Below, piece after piece: positions 1 to 8,055 of a stretch of 64,000 nt of DNA. The notes below the pieces were generated by a model that saw only the letters and a list, made by a program, of their open reading frames with translations, was not told the DNA's origin and made no database searches. Source of the stretch: Bordetella genomosp. 1 (GTDB taxonomy: Bacteria > Pseudomonadota > Gammaproteobacteria > Burkholderiales > Burkholderiaceae_B); the NCBI RefSeq assembly GCF_002261335.1, contig NZ_NEVL01000005.1, forward strand, positions 186,001 to 250,000. The letters run 5' to 3'. A program made the position numbers and the translations under genes. How positions within the stretch are numbered: position 1 is the first letter of the stretch; the number at the start of each line of letters is the position of its first letter.

Positions 1-731
1 TCGTGATCTTCGGCAGCCGCAGCGCCGAGGCCGCCCGCGCGCTTGCGCCGCGCTACGCCCCCCTGCTGCGGGCGGCGCGCCGCCATGGCCTGCCGCTGGT
101 CAGCATCGACAACGGCAGCTTCCTGCTGGCGCAGGCGCGCCTGCTCGACGGCTATCGCGTGGCGCTGCACTGGCGCCACGTCGACGAGTTCCGCCAGGCC
201 TTCCCGCGCATCGCGGTGGCGCCGGACGCGCTCTATTGCTTCGACCGCGACCGCATCAGCTGCGCGGGCGGCACCGCCGCCATCGACATGGCGGTGGCGC
301 TGCTGGCGCGCCACTGCGGCGCGGCGCGCGCCAGCAAGGGGCTGGCCGACATGCTGGTCGACGGCGTGCGCCCGCTGTCGCACCGCCTGCGCTCGCACGG
401 CGGCGCGCCGCACACCAATCGCTATCTCGCGCGCGCGCTCACGCTGATGCGCGAGACCCTGCGCGACGCCCCCACGGTCGACGCGCTGGCGCGGCAATGC
501 GGCGTGGGCCGGCGCCACCTCGACCGCCTGTTCCAGGCCGAGTTCGGCATGAGTGCACATGCCTACCTGCAAGGCATGCGCATGGAGATCGCGCACTGGC
601 GCCTGCTCAACTCCGCGCACAGCGTGGCCGCGATCGCCGACGAGATCGGCCTGGGCAATGCCGGCAGCCTGCGCCGGTTGTATGCGCAACATTACGGCTG
701 CACGCCGGGCGAGGCGCGCCGGCGCGGCTGA
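1..731 (+). CDS. GlxA-family AraC transcriptional regulator, 3' part
   Basis: This is the C-terminal 242 residues of a transcription regulator; the 5' end lies before the window. Residues about 1-120 look like the second half of a DJ-1/PfpI (class I amidotransferase-like) domain and include the stretch GGTAAIDMAVALL, typical of GlxA-type regulators (similar to CSGGTAAIDL). Residues about 140-240 are an AraC/XylS double helix-turn-helix DNA-binding domain (TVDALARQCGVGRRHLDRLF, then SVAAIADEIGLGNAGSLRRL). Family members often control amino acid, choline/carnitine or arginine catabolism, but the target cannot be told here. The next gene on this strand is a 48-codon gene starting 184 bases downstream. 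Confidence 0.88.
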   Translation, partial: VIFGSRSAEAARALAPRYAPLLRAARRHGLPLVSIDNGSFLLAQARLLDGYRVALHWRHVDEFRQAFPRIAVAPDALYCFDRDRISCAGGTAAIDMAVALLARHCGAARASKGLADMLVDGVRPLSHRLRSHGGAPHTNRYLARALTLMRETLRDAPTVDALARQCGVGRRHLDRLFQAEFGMSAHAYLQGMRMEIAHWRLLNSAHSVAAIADEIGLGNAGSLRRLYAQHYGCTPGEARRRG

Positions 732-889
732 GCGCGGCCTGAAAGCCCTGCTGCGCATCGGGGCAATCACGCCCGCCTATGGCCGCGATTGAAACATTCG
801 ACTGGACGCGAGCCGGCGCTGGGGCGGACCATGGTCGTTCGTTGCCGCCGCTGGCCCCGGCCCGGCGGCCATCGCAACACTGCTGTTCT

Positions 890-904
890 GGAACCCCGGG
901 TTCC
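890..904. promoter_or_regulatory. perfect inverted repeat just before a strong ribosome binding site
   Basis: GGAACC-CCG-GGTTCC is a perfect 6-bp inverted repeat ending one base before the AGGAGG ribosome binding site of the small gene at 916. It could be an operator or an mRNA hairpin next to the ribosome binding site. Function is inferred from position only. Confidence 0.35.
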
Positions 905-915
905 TAGGAGGGAAC

Positions 916-1062
916 ATGACAAGTCTGATCGAAGGCCTCATCACGGCCGAACTGCATCTGTTGGGCGTGGACGCGCCCGCCGACGCCCCCGCCATCGAAG
1001 GCGACGAGGCGGCGCCCGAGGCCGGCTTCGGCGTGGCCGAATACCGCAGCGCCGCCGGCTGA
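916..1062 (+). CDS. small protein of unknown function, 48 residues
   Basis: I do not recognise this protein. The frame begins with ATG ten bases after the start of a near-perfect ribosome binding site (TAGGAGGGA, 906-914), one of the best in the window, which is the main reason to call it a gene. The product begins MTSLIEGLITAELHLLGVDA, a short amphipathic segment, and continues into an acidic Ala/Pro/Glu-rich tail ending EYRSAAG. There is no signal peptide, transmembrane segment or cysteine. It lies alone between a GlxA-type regulator and a convergent autotransporter gene and is followed by a terminator hairpin. It could be a regulatory small protein, a peptide precursor or a leader peptide; nothing decides between these. 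Confidence 0.6.
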   Translation: MTSLIEGLITAELHLLGVDAPADAPAIEGDEAAPEAGFGVAEYRSAAG

Positions 1063-1088
1063 GCGGCACGCCCCCGGCGGCAAACCAA

Positions 1089-1110
1089 AGGCCCACCTCG
1101 CGGTGGGCCT
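1089..1110. terminator. bidirectional terminator hairpin
   Basis: A 9-bp perfect stem (AGGCCCACC / GGTGGGCCT) with a TCGC loop lies between the small gene at 916 and the convergent autotransporter. Read on the minus strand it is followed by TTGGTTTG, a weak T-tract, 26 bases after the autotransporter stop codon, so it probably ends that transcript; it may serve both directions. Confidence 0.7.
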
Positions 1111-1135
1111 CGTTCATTGCGGCGCAAGCCGGCGC

Positions 1136-4100
1136 TCAGAACCTCCAGCGCAGGCCGCCGTTGAAGATCCAGCCGTCGATGCCGCTGCCCCCGAGGGCCT
1201 GCTGGCGCGCCACCTGACCATAGAGCGACAGGCGGTCGCTCACCGTGCCGGTCACGCCCAGCGAGAACTGCAGCGAGTCACCATACTGGCCGGTGCGCAT
1301 GCGCGTGTCGCCGATCTTCACGTCGCTAGCGCCGTTGAAGGCGTGCAGCACGTCCACCCCCACATACGGCGTGACGCGGCCGCTGTCGAGATCGAACGGG
1401 CGCGTGAGCCGCGCGCCCAACCGGCCCAGCACCTGGGTCTGCGAACCGAGGTCGACCGAGAGGCCGTCCACGTCGGTGCCGCGGTTGAAGCGCAGATGCT
1501 GCGCGATCACCTGCGCCTGCGGTTCCAGGTTCAGGCCGGCGCCCAAGGGGCGCGGATAACCCGCTTCCACCGACGCGGCGTAGCTCTGGCCGTGCAGGCC
1601 GAGGGCCTTGCCGCGCGCATCCGTGCGCACGTCGCCGTTGAACCAGCCGTACGACACGATGCTGTCCACATACCAGCCCTGCGTGCTCTGGTAGGTGGCG
1701 TAGCCCGAGGCGCGGTAGGTGTCTGCACGCGTGCGGCTGTTGCCGTCGACCGCGTCCGGGCGGTACTGCAGCCAGCCCAGCGAGCCGGCCACGCCGAAGC
1801 GCCAGATGCCGGTGTCCGAGGCGGCGGTGTAGAGATTGCCGCCCAGCTGGACGGCGCCGTAGTCGCCCTTGAAGTCGTAGCCGTAGTCGCGCCAGGCGCG
1901 GTTGCTGCCGTAGGAGAAGTCGCCGCCATAGGCGCGGAAGAAGGCTTCGCCGTTACCGCCATCGAGGCCGAGCGCGCGGTCATCGCGGATTTCGCCGAGG
2001 CGGCGATGCAGGGCGTTCAGGTCCGTGAAGCCGGCGTACTGCAGCACCAGCGGCGCGCTCAGGTAAGACGGCGCCTGCGGCACCAGCGCCGGGCGCCCGT
2101 CTTCCGGGTCGGGGCCGAAGCGGCCGTCCGGAGCGACGTAGGTGTTTTGCAGCCGGTAGTCCCAGTAGCCATGCGCGTTGCCGACCAGGTTCTGCGCCGG
2201 ATCGGCCGCGCCCCAGGTCGAGCCCGGGCCGTAGGCGTACAGGCCGTAGGCGTAGGGCGAGGAGTGCGCGGGGGCGTAGCCGCCTTCGAGCGTGTAGCTC
2301 TGCATGCCCGCGCTGCCCGCGACCTGCACCACCGAGATGCCTTCGTGGCTGCCGAGGCTGTGCGGGTCGGCGGTGGGGCCGCCGGGGCTGCCGTCCACGG
2401 CGGTCACGCGCAGCCCGGTGGTGCCGGTCGCGTTGCCGCCCACCAGCAGGCGGTCGGTGTACTGGTCTGCCAGGGCGCCGCCGCGATTGAGCCAGGTGTT
2501 GACGGCCAGCACGCCGTTGGCGCCCTGGTAGCCGTTCGTGACGTTCAGGGTCTGGTACGACGCGGCGGCGGTGGGCGCGCCGGCGGGCGCGGCCGAGCGC
2601 AGATCGATCAGGCTGGCGTCGTTGCCCAGCTCGCTCACGGTCGAGTCGCGTTGCATGTTCCACAGGCTACCGTTGCTCAGGTGCAGCCCGAGCGAGCCGC
2701 CCGACGCGACCGAGGCGCCGCCGTCGATCCGCGTCGCATCGGCGCGGATCGCGGTGGTGGCCGTGGGGCCGGCCGTGATGGCGTAATCGCCGCCACGCAG
2801 CCAGGAGCCCTGCAGGTCGATCGCGGAGCGGCCCGACTGCGCGTGCAGCGCGCTGCCCGACGTGGCGCTGAGGTAGCTTTGCGACAGGCCGATGGACTTG
2901 GCCGTGCCGCTCGCGGCGCCGTCCACGCGCAGGGCGTGCGAACCCGCGCCGCGCGCGTCGAACCAGGCGCCGGTGGCCTGCATGCCGCCCGCATCCGCCA
3001 ACACCCGCACCGCGTCGGCACCCGTGCCGGTGGTCTGCACCCAGGTGCCCCAGTCGCCCGCGCGGCCGAAGGTGAGATTTGCGCCCGCCTGGGCCACCAC
3101 GCCGTGCGCCGCGGCGCCCTGCGTGACGAGGTAGGCGCCGTTGATGTCGGTGCGGCCGCCGTAGGCCCACACGGCGTGGGCGTTGTCGCCTTCGCTGCGG
3201 ATCGAGCCGCCGTTCACGCTCAGGTCGCCATCCCAGTTCAGCACGGCATGGCGGCCGGCGGCCTTGGACAGCAGCGTGCTGTTGTCGAGCACGACCGTGG
3301 AGTCGCGCGAGTACAGGGCCATCTGCTGATCCGAGGTGATGCTGGAGTTGGTCGCCGTATAGGTGCCGCCCGTCATCACCATCGCGCCGTAGCCGTTGGT
3401 GCCCTGCCCGTGGATCACGGTGCCGTCGGTATCGATGCGCGCGCCGCCGAAGGCGTACACGCCGTAGCTGCCGGCGCCGGTGGTCGTCACCGAGCCGCCC
3501 TGCATCTGCGTGCGGGTGCCGGCGCCGGACGCGATCACGCCGTGCGAGGACGCGCCTTCGGTGCGCACGTGCGTGTCCTGCATCCGGATCTGCGCGCCGT
3601 CCCAGCTGCGGGCGCCATACGAGTTGTCGCGCAGGGTCGTGAGGGTCGAGTCGCGCAACACCGTGCTGGCCTGCGCGCCATAGGTGCGCAGCGCATCGGA
3701 GCTGGCCCAGTCGGTCGTGACGTACACCTGGGTGCCGTCGAAGCGCGAGGCCGCGCTGGCGCCCACGTTGTAGATGCCGCGCACGGTCTTGCCGGTGTTG
3801 GCCGCCTGGGCATACACATAGGTGCCGCCCTGGCGCACTTCCAGGTTGCCGCCCGCCACATACAGGCCGTCGACCTCGTCACCCTTGATGTTGATCCACA
3901 CCGGCGCGGTGGCGGGGCCGACGATGATGTGGCCGCCCGCCTTCACCTGCACGCCCGTGAGGCCCTGCTGGGCCGGCACGGGAAAAGACGGCGAGATGGT
4001 GGTGTCGCCCTGGATCACCAGGGTGGGATCGCCCGCCTTCGCCGTGAAACCGTCGTCGTAGAAGCCCGGCGCCACATACACCGTGCTCTGGGCCTGGGCC

Positions 4101-4228
4101 AGGCCGCTCAGGGCCAGCAACACGGCCAGCGTCAGCGGCATCAGCCGCCCCGGGCGCCGTGCGCCCTTCCTACAGGCACCGCCTGCAGCCCTTCGTGCCG
4201 TCGCGGCACCGCGTTTCGCGTTTCTCAT
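1136..4228 (-). CDS. autotransporter (type Va) with beta-helix passenger and outer-membrane barrel
   Basis: A 1030-residue autotransporter. The N-terminus is a long basic signal region followed by a hydrophobic core (PLTLAVLLALSGLAQAQ, cleavage near residue 47). Residues about 50-700 are repeats rich in Gly, Ser, Thr and Asn, with short strands of the kind that form a pertactin-like right-handed beta-helix. Residues about 750-1030 form the translocator barrel, with alternating aromatic strands and a typical C-terminal Phe (GGLRWRF). Such proteins export their own passenger across the outer membrane and often act in adhesion. No serine-protease or other catalytic motif was noticed in the passenger. 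The start is supported by an AGGGAGA ribosome binding site. The gene stands alone, with a hairpin-rich upstream region. Confidence 0.92.
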   Translation of the reverse strand: MRNAKRGAATARRAAGGACRKGARRPGRLMPLTLAVLLALSGLAQAQSTVYVAPGFYDDGFTAKAGDPTLVIQGDTTISPSFPVPAQQGLTGVQVKAGGHIIVGPATAPVWINIKGDEVDGLYVAGGNLEVRQGGTYVYAQAANTGKTVRGIYNVGASAASRFDGTQVYVTTDWASSDALRTYGAQASTVLRDSTLTTLRDNSYGARSWDGAQIRMQDTHVRTEGASSHGVIASGAGTRTQMQGGSVTTTGAGSYGVYAFGGARIDTDGTVIHGQGTNGYGAMVMTGGTYTATNSSITSDQQMALYSRDSTVVLDNSTLLSKAAGRHAVLNWDGDLSVNGGSIRSEGDNAHAVWAYGGRTDINGAYLVTQGAAAHGVVAQAGANLTFGRAGDWGTWVQTTGTGADAVRVLADAGGMQATGAWFDARGAGSHALRVDGAASGTAKSIGLSQSYLSATSGSALHAQSGRSAIDLQGSWLRGGDYAITAGPTATTAIRADATRIDGGASVASGGSLGLHLSNGSLWNMQRDSTVSELGNDASLIDLRSAAPAGAPTAAASYQTLNVTNGYQGANGVLAVNTWLNRGGALADQYTDRLLVGGNATGTTGLRVTAVDGSPGGPTADPHSLGSHEGISVVQVAGSAGMQSYTLEGGYAPAHSSPYAYGLYAYGPGSTWGAADPAQNLVGNAHGYWDYRLQNTYVAPDGRFGPDPEDGRPALVPQAPSYLSAPLVLQYAGFTDLNALHRRLGEIRDDRALGLDGGNGEAFFRAYGGDFSYGSNRAWRDYGYDFKGDYGAVQLGGNLYTAASDTGIWRFGVAGSLGWLQYRPDAVDGNSRTRADTYRASGYATYQSTQGWYVDSIVSYGWFNGDVRTDARGKALGLHGQSYAASVEAGYPRPLGAGLNLEPQAQVIAQHLRFNRGTDVDGLSVDLGSQTQVLGRLGARLTRPFDLDSGRVTPYVGVDVLHAFNGASDVKIGDTRMRTGQYGDSLQFSLGVTGTVSDRLSLYGQVARQQALGGSGIDGWIFNGGLRWRF

Positions 4229-4419
4229 GATCGTCTCCCTACCGGATCAACGTGGTTCAACGCTGACGTGGCAGGGAGTCGGAAGGGCTTTGCTGCACGC
4301 CCATCCTTCGATGTCGCGCCAGCTCCATGGACACAGTAGGCGTCGCGGAAGCTCAGTACAAACCCTGATGACCCGACACTTAATTAGGATCAAAGACTTT
4401 TAAGTTTCAAACACTTCAA

Positions 4420-4487
4420 TGGAACGGGTCGTTCCACCGATGGATCAATCACCCCGTTGCGGCCGCAACGGTTCGTCCACGGACGAA
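4420..4487. repeat. cluster of three adjacent perfect inverted repeats
   Basis: Three hairpins lie end to end: TGGAACG-GGT-CGTTCCA (4420-4436), the 18-bp perfect palindrome CCGTTGCGGCCGCAACGG (4454-4471), and TTCGTCC-AC-GGACGAA (4472-4487). The last one abuts the tctBA terminator. They sit 190-260 bases upstream of the autotransporter start, so they could be operators for it, extra terminator stems or a processing site. The sequences differ from each other, which argues against a simple repeated operator. Confidence 0.5.
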
Positions 4488-4523
4488 AAAACCTCGCCGC
4501 ACCCGGAGGCGCGGCGAGGTTTT
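4486..4523 (-). terminator. rho-independent terminator of tctBA
   Basis: A 13-bp perfect stem (AAAACCTCGCCGC / GCGGCGAGGTTTT) with a 10-base loop. On the minus strand the stem runs directly into a tract of Ts, 18 bases after the tctA stop codon. The stem also has A/T ends on the plus strand, but no gene there needs it. Confidence 0.88.
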
Positions 4524-4540
4524 CGTGCAAAGCCGAAAGA

Positions 4541-6070
4541 TCAGGGGTTCTGCGAGGCCGGCTGCGGCATCTCGGCACGGCGCGCGCGCTGGCGCATCGC
4601 GCTCACCACCAGCAGCGTGATCAGGGCCACGCAGGCCAGGATGAAACCCAGGCTGATCGGACGCGTGACGAAGATCGACATCTCGCCGCGCGACAGCAGC
4701 AGCGCACGGCGGAAGTTCTCTTCCACCATGGGCCCGAGCACAAAGCCCAGCAGCAGCGGCGCGGGTTCGAACTTCAGGCGCATCAGGCCGTAGCCCGCCA
4801 CCCCGAACAAGGTCACCATGCCCACATCGAACAGGTTGTTGTTGGTGCTGTAGACGCCGACGCAGACGAAGAACAGCGCGGCCGGATACAGGAAGCGGAA
4901 CGGCACGGTCAACAGGCGCACCCACATGCCGATCAGCGGCAGGTTCAGCAACAGCAGCAGCACGTTGCCGACCCAGAAGCTGGCGATCAGGCCCCAGAAC
5001 ATGTCGGCGTGTTCGATCATCATCTGCGGACCCGGCTGGATGCCGTGGATGATGAGCGCGCCCAGCATCAGCGCCATGACCGGGTCGCCCGGGATGCCCA
5101 GGCTCATGGTCGGGATGAAGCTGGTCTGCGTCGATGCGCTGGTGGCGGCTTCGGGTGCGGCGATGCCTTCGATCGCGCCACGGCCGAAACGGCGCGGCTC
5201 GCGGGCGACCTTCTTCTCCACCGCATACGAGATGAACGAGGCGATGGTCGGCCCGGTGCCGGGCAGGATGCCGAAGGCGGCGCCGATGGCGGTGCCGCGC
5301 ACCAGCGCGCCACGCGACTGTTTGATGTCGCCGGCTTCCGGACGCATCGACTTCATGCTGATCTTGGTCGCGGTGACGCGGCTGTCGCCGCCCACGCGAT
5401 TGATGTTGCGCAGGAAGTCGGCCACGCCGAACAGGCCCATGGCGAGCGCCACGATCTGCAGGCCGTCGGAGAGCTCCAGGATGCCGAAGTGAAAGCGCAT
5501 CGTGCCGGTGTTGACGTCGGTGCCGACCACACCCAGCAGCAGGCCCAGCACCACCATCGCCACGCCCTTGATCGCCGAGCCCTTGGCCAGCGTGGCGCCG
5601 GCCAGCAGGCCCAGCATCATCATCGAGAAGTACTCGGCCGGGCCGAAGCGGAACGCGACCTCGACCAGCAGCGGCGAGAACAGGATCATGGCCAGGATGC
5701 CGACCGACGCGCCGCAGAACGACGAGAACATCAGCATGAACAGCGCCGAGCCGGCCTTGCCGTTGCGCGCCAGCGGATTGCCGTCGAGGCAGGCCACCGC
5801 GTGCGAGGCGGTGCCCGGCAGGTTCAGCATGATCGAGGTGATCCCGCCGCCGTACTGCGAGCCGTAGTAGATGCCCGAGAGCATCACCAGCGCCGCGGTC
5901 GGCGTCATGGTGTAGGTGAGCGGCAGCAGGATCGAGATCGCGGCCAGCACGCCCATGCCGGGCAGCACGCCGATCAGGTTGCCCATGAACACGCCGAAGG
6001 CGGCCCAGGCGAGGTTCTCCAGCGCGAATGCGACCGAGAACCCATGCATCAAGTTGTCGATGATTTCCAT
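4541..6070 (-). CDS. tctA: tripartite tricarboxylate transporter large permease TctA
   Basis: Large membrane subunit of a tripartite tricarboxylate (TTT) carrier, 509 residues, which moves di- or tricarboxylates or related organic acids using an ion gradient and a periplasmic receptor. The conserved N-terminal segment of the family is clear (MGNLIGVLPGMGVLAAISIL and GIYYGSQYGGGITSIMLNLP), as is the second family repeat (GILPGTGPTIASFISYAVEK). About 11-12 hydrophobic segments are present. I chose the ATG at 6070: the frame could begin two codons earlier at TTG, but the ATG lies two bases after the tctB stop with a G-rich site upstream. It forms an operon with tctB. No receptor gene (tctC/Bug type) is adjacent; the nearest one here is at 48682-49689. 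Confidence 0.93.
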   Translation of the reverse strand: MEIIDNLMHGFSVAFALENLAWAAFGVFMGNLIGVLPGMGVLAAISILLPLTYTMTPTAALVMLSGIYYGSQYGGGITSIMLNLPGTASHAVACLDGNPLARNGKAGSALFMLMFSSFCGASVGILAMILFSPLLVEVAFRFGPAEYFSMMMLGLLAGATLAKGSAIKGVAMVVLGLLLGVVGTDVNTGTMRFHFGILELSDGLQIVALAMGLFGVADFLRNINRVGGDSRVTATKISMKSMRPEAGDIKQSRGALVRGTAIGAAFGILPGTGPTIASFISYAVEKKVAREPRRFGRGAIEGIAAPEAATSASTQTSFIPTMSLGIPGDPVMALMLGALIIHGIQPGPQMMIEHADMFWGLIASFWVGNVLLLLLNLPLIGMWVRLLTVPFRFLYPAALFFVCVGVYSTNNNLFDVGMVTLFGVAGYGLMRLKFEPAPLLLGFVLGPMVEENFRRALLLSRGEMSIFVTRPISLGFILACVALITLLVVSAMRQRARRAEMPQPASQNP

Positions 6071-6072
6071 GC

Positions 6073-6543
6073 TCAACCCCAGCGGAACAGCGGGAACTGC
6101 AGCTGCAGGCCCCAGGAGAACACCAGCACGCCCAGGAGCGTGACGGCCACCGACAGGATCGCGGCGCCGCGCAGCGTCTGCGCGCGGTCGCCCAGTGCCG
6201 AGACGAACACCAGGATCAGCGTGGCGGGCACCAGGCCGCCGTACTTGCCGACCAGGATGAAGGCCAGCAGGCCACCGACGATGCAGCCCCAGCCGCGCCA
6301 GTCGGGCGGCGATTCGGGCTCGTGCTCGTCTTCCGCGTTCAGCGGCGACTTGCCCATCTTCGCGATCAGGGCGCCCAGCAGGATCAGCACCACGCCCAGG
6401 ATCGCCGGGAACATGCCCGGCCCCATGCGGGCCAGCGTGCCCAGCTCATAAGTCATCGCCTGGAGCAATGCTCCCAGGCCCAGGACCACCATGGCCCCTC
6501 CGGCCCACCACTCGCGTCTGACGACGCTTTTATCCGGCTGCAT
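6073..6543 (-). CDS. tctB: tripartite tricarboxylate transporter small permease TctB
   Basis: Small membrane subunit of the TTT carrier, 156 residues with four predicted membrane segments (around residues 15-30, 43-62, 85-105 and 125-150), as usual for TctB, and an acidic cytoplasmic loop (NAEDEHEPESPP). It precedes tctA by two bases and surely works with it. It starts at ATG 6543 and is first in the operon; the upstream region carries an inverted repeat at 6736-6755 that may be its operator. Confidence 0.88.
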   Translation of the reverse strand: MQPDKSVVRREWWAGGAMVVLGLGALLQAMTYELGTLARMGPGMFPAILGVVLILLGALIAKMGKSPLNAEDEHEPESPPDWRGWGCIVGGLLAFILVGKYGGLVPATLILVFVSALGDRAQTLRGAAILSVAVTLLGVLVFSWGLQLQFPLFRWG

Positions 6544-6735
6544 ACCCCGAATCTCCCTTGTTGTGATGCTTCTATCTGACGCAGGTCTTAAGCGAAGCTG
6601 ACTTTCGACTGAAGCAGGAGTCTAAAAACTCAAACTTGCGATCGCCTTTCACTGGCGCGAAAAAGTGCGCCTGCGCCAACAAAAACCACAAAAAAGAGGG
6701 AAATCCCTGAGTCCGGATTTCGGGTCTTGGCCGAG

Positions 6736-6755
6736 TTGGTTGCATGCGCAACCAA
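6736..6755. promoter_or_regulatory. inverted repeat upstream of tctBA, possible operator
   Basis: TTGGTTGC-ATGC-GCAACCAA has two perfect 8-bp arms and lies 193 bases upstream of tctB. It has the size and symmetry of a dimeric regulator site. No regulator gene is adjacent to tctBA apart from the AraC gene beyond it. Confidence 0.45.
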
Positions 6756-6783
6756 TTTCCGAGCAAACCTTTTATGCGCGCGA

Positions 6784-6946
6784 CAGCTTGATGCGGGCGC
6801 CCGCGCGCGGGCGTGGGCGCGCCAACGCACGGACGCGCCAGCGCGACGCGCGCGCGATCGCGCGCACCGGCGTGTACCCGCTCGCACTCGCGCCTGCGAC
6901 GCGCGAGCGCGCGCAGGCGCGCCCGCGTCCGTTCGCGCGCTCGCGT
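6784..6946. repeat. alternating purine-pyrimidine GC low-complexity tract
   Basis: About 160 bases dominated by GCGC/CGCG runs, with short interruptions, far more alternating than the coding DNA around it. Such sequence can adopt left-handed (Z) DNA under supercoiling. It separates the tctBA operon from the AraC gene. Function unknown. Confidence 0.5.
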
Positions 6947-6973
6947 AACACAGTTTCCGGAAAGCCCTTTTTT

Positions 6974-7948
6974 TCAGCCGCGCGCGGGCTGCTCACGCAC
7001 CGCCGCGGCGCCCGTGCGGGCGCGCCGCCAGGCCGCCGGCGAGACGCCCATGACGCGCTGGAACCCGCGTGCGAACGCGGCCTCCGACTGGTAGCCCGCC
7101 CGCTCGGCGGCCTGGGCGCCGCTGGCCCCCTGCTCCAGCGCCTGGCAGGCGGTCTGGATGCGCACGTAGAGGAGCAGCTGCGCCGGCGTGAGCGCGGTCA
7201 GCAGCGTGAAACGGCGGTGAAAGCTGGCGCGCGACATGTGCACGTGCGCGGCCATGGCATCGAGGGTCCAGTCGGCCTGCGGCGCCGCGACCAGCGCGGC
7301 CAGCAACGGACCGAGCTGCGCGTCGTTGGCCAGCGCCAGCAGGCCGTGCGCGTGCGGGTCGTAGCGCGCGTGATGGCGCAGCGTATAGAACAGCAGCAGC
7401 TCGATCAGCCGCGCGATCAGCGGCGAGCGTGCGTCGGGGCTGCGCGCCAGTTCGGCGAGCAGCAGGTCCAGCAGCGCGCGGGCGCCCTCGAAGCGCGCGT
7501 CCTGCGCACGCAGCACGATGCAGTCGGGCCACGACTGGATCAGCAGCTGGCTCAGGCCCGCCGAAAAATCGAGAAAGCCGCACACCAGGCCGACGCCGTC
7601 GGCCACCGCGTCGGACAGCGGCAGCATGTCCTGGCGCGCCAGCGGCGCGCCGAAGTCCGGCCGCGACGCCCGCGGCGCCAGCATGTGCGGCGTGTCGCGC
7701 AGGAAGAACACCGCGTCGCCCGGCGCCAGCGCCACCGGCTCGGCCTCGGGCGCATGCAGCCAGCACTGACCGCGCACCACCAGGTGGAACCCGGCGCGCT
7801 GGCGGCCCGCCAGGCTGGCCTCCCAGCGGCCGCAGTACTGTCCCACGTGGAACAGCGAGGCGCGCACCTCGAGGCCGCTGAGCAGCAGGTCTTCGAGGGC
7901 CTCGGGCGCGTGCGCACCCGCACTGGCGGTTATTTGCTCATGACTCAT
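6974..7948 (-). CDS. AraC-family regulator with N-terminal cupin domain
   Basis: A 324-residue regulator. Residues about 20-180 form a cupin-type effector domain of the AraC cupin_6 kind (HLVVRGQCWLHAPEAEPVAL, PGDAVFFLRDTPHML). The C-terminal 100 residues hold the double helix-turn-helix (TLDAMAAHVHMSRASFHRRF, then ASGAQAAERAGYQSEAAFAR) and end with the usual MGVSPAAWRR. The open frame extends upstream to 8002, but the ATG at 7948 (MSHEQITASAG) fits the family N-terminus and leaves 107 bases for a shared promoter. It is divergent from the operon at 8056-12504, which is its likely target. Neither start has a strong ribosome binding site. Confidence 0.87.
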   Translation of the reverse strand: MSHEQITASAGAHAPEALEDLLLSGLEVRASLFHVGQYCGRWEASLAGRQRAGFHLVVRGQCWLHAPEAEPVALAPGDAVFFLRDTPHMLAPRASRPDFGAPLARQDMLPLSDAVADGVGLVCGFLDFSAGLSQLLIQSWPDCIVLRAQDARFEGARALLDLLLAELARSPDARSPLIARLIELLLFYTLRHHARYDPHAHGLLALANDAQLGPLLAALVAAPQADWTLDAMAAHVHMSRASFHRRFTLLTALTPAQLLLYVRIQTACQALEQGASGAQAAERAGYQSEAAFARGFQRVMGVSPAAWRRARTGAAAVREQPARG

Positions 7949-8055
7949 GGTGGATACGATCACGCATAAATGAGGGACTGCCGTGTATTGTTCAGGCCAC
8001 ATGCCGCAACCACAATGGATGCCTGACTCGAACCTTCAGCCCAAAGGATGCTCTC

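Larger units (their letters stand above)
4229..4540. other. intergenic region upstream of the autotransporter
   Basis: 312 bases without a gene. From left to right it holds a ribosome binding site for the autotransporter, a moderately AT-rich stretch at about 4375-4420 (the likeliest promoter area for that gene), three adjacent inverted repeats (4420-4487) and the terminator of the tctBA operon (4486-4523). I could not place a convincing -35/-10 pair. Confidence 0.55.
6544..6973. other. 430-base non-coding region between tctB and the AraC gene
   Basis: The tctB-proximal part (6544-6780) is less GC-rich than its surroundings and should hold the tctBA promoter; it contains the inverted repeat at 6736-6755. 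The next 160 bases (about 6784-6946) are nearly pure alternating purine-pyrimidine GC/CG sequence. The last part holds the palindrome TTTCCGGAAA (6954-6963) followed by a run of Ts. Open frames here encode only Arg/Ala-rich low-complexity sequence, so I call no gene. Confidence 0.6.

Noticed and set aside
1103-4339. A 1078-codon open frame on the plus strand opposite the autotransporter
   Set aside because: Ala/Arg/His-rich composition without any domain; it mirrors the codon bias of the autotransporter gene, which has signal, passenger and barrel.
4457-6451. A 664-codon frame antisense to tctBA
   Set aside because: Gln/His/Arg-rich mirror of two clear membrane protein genes; no ribosome binding site.
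6772-6996. Arg/Ala-rich frames across the alternating GC tract
   Set aside because: Low-complexity sequence in several frames at once, caused by the GC dinucleotide pattern; no ribosome binding site or homology.
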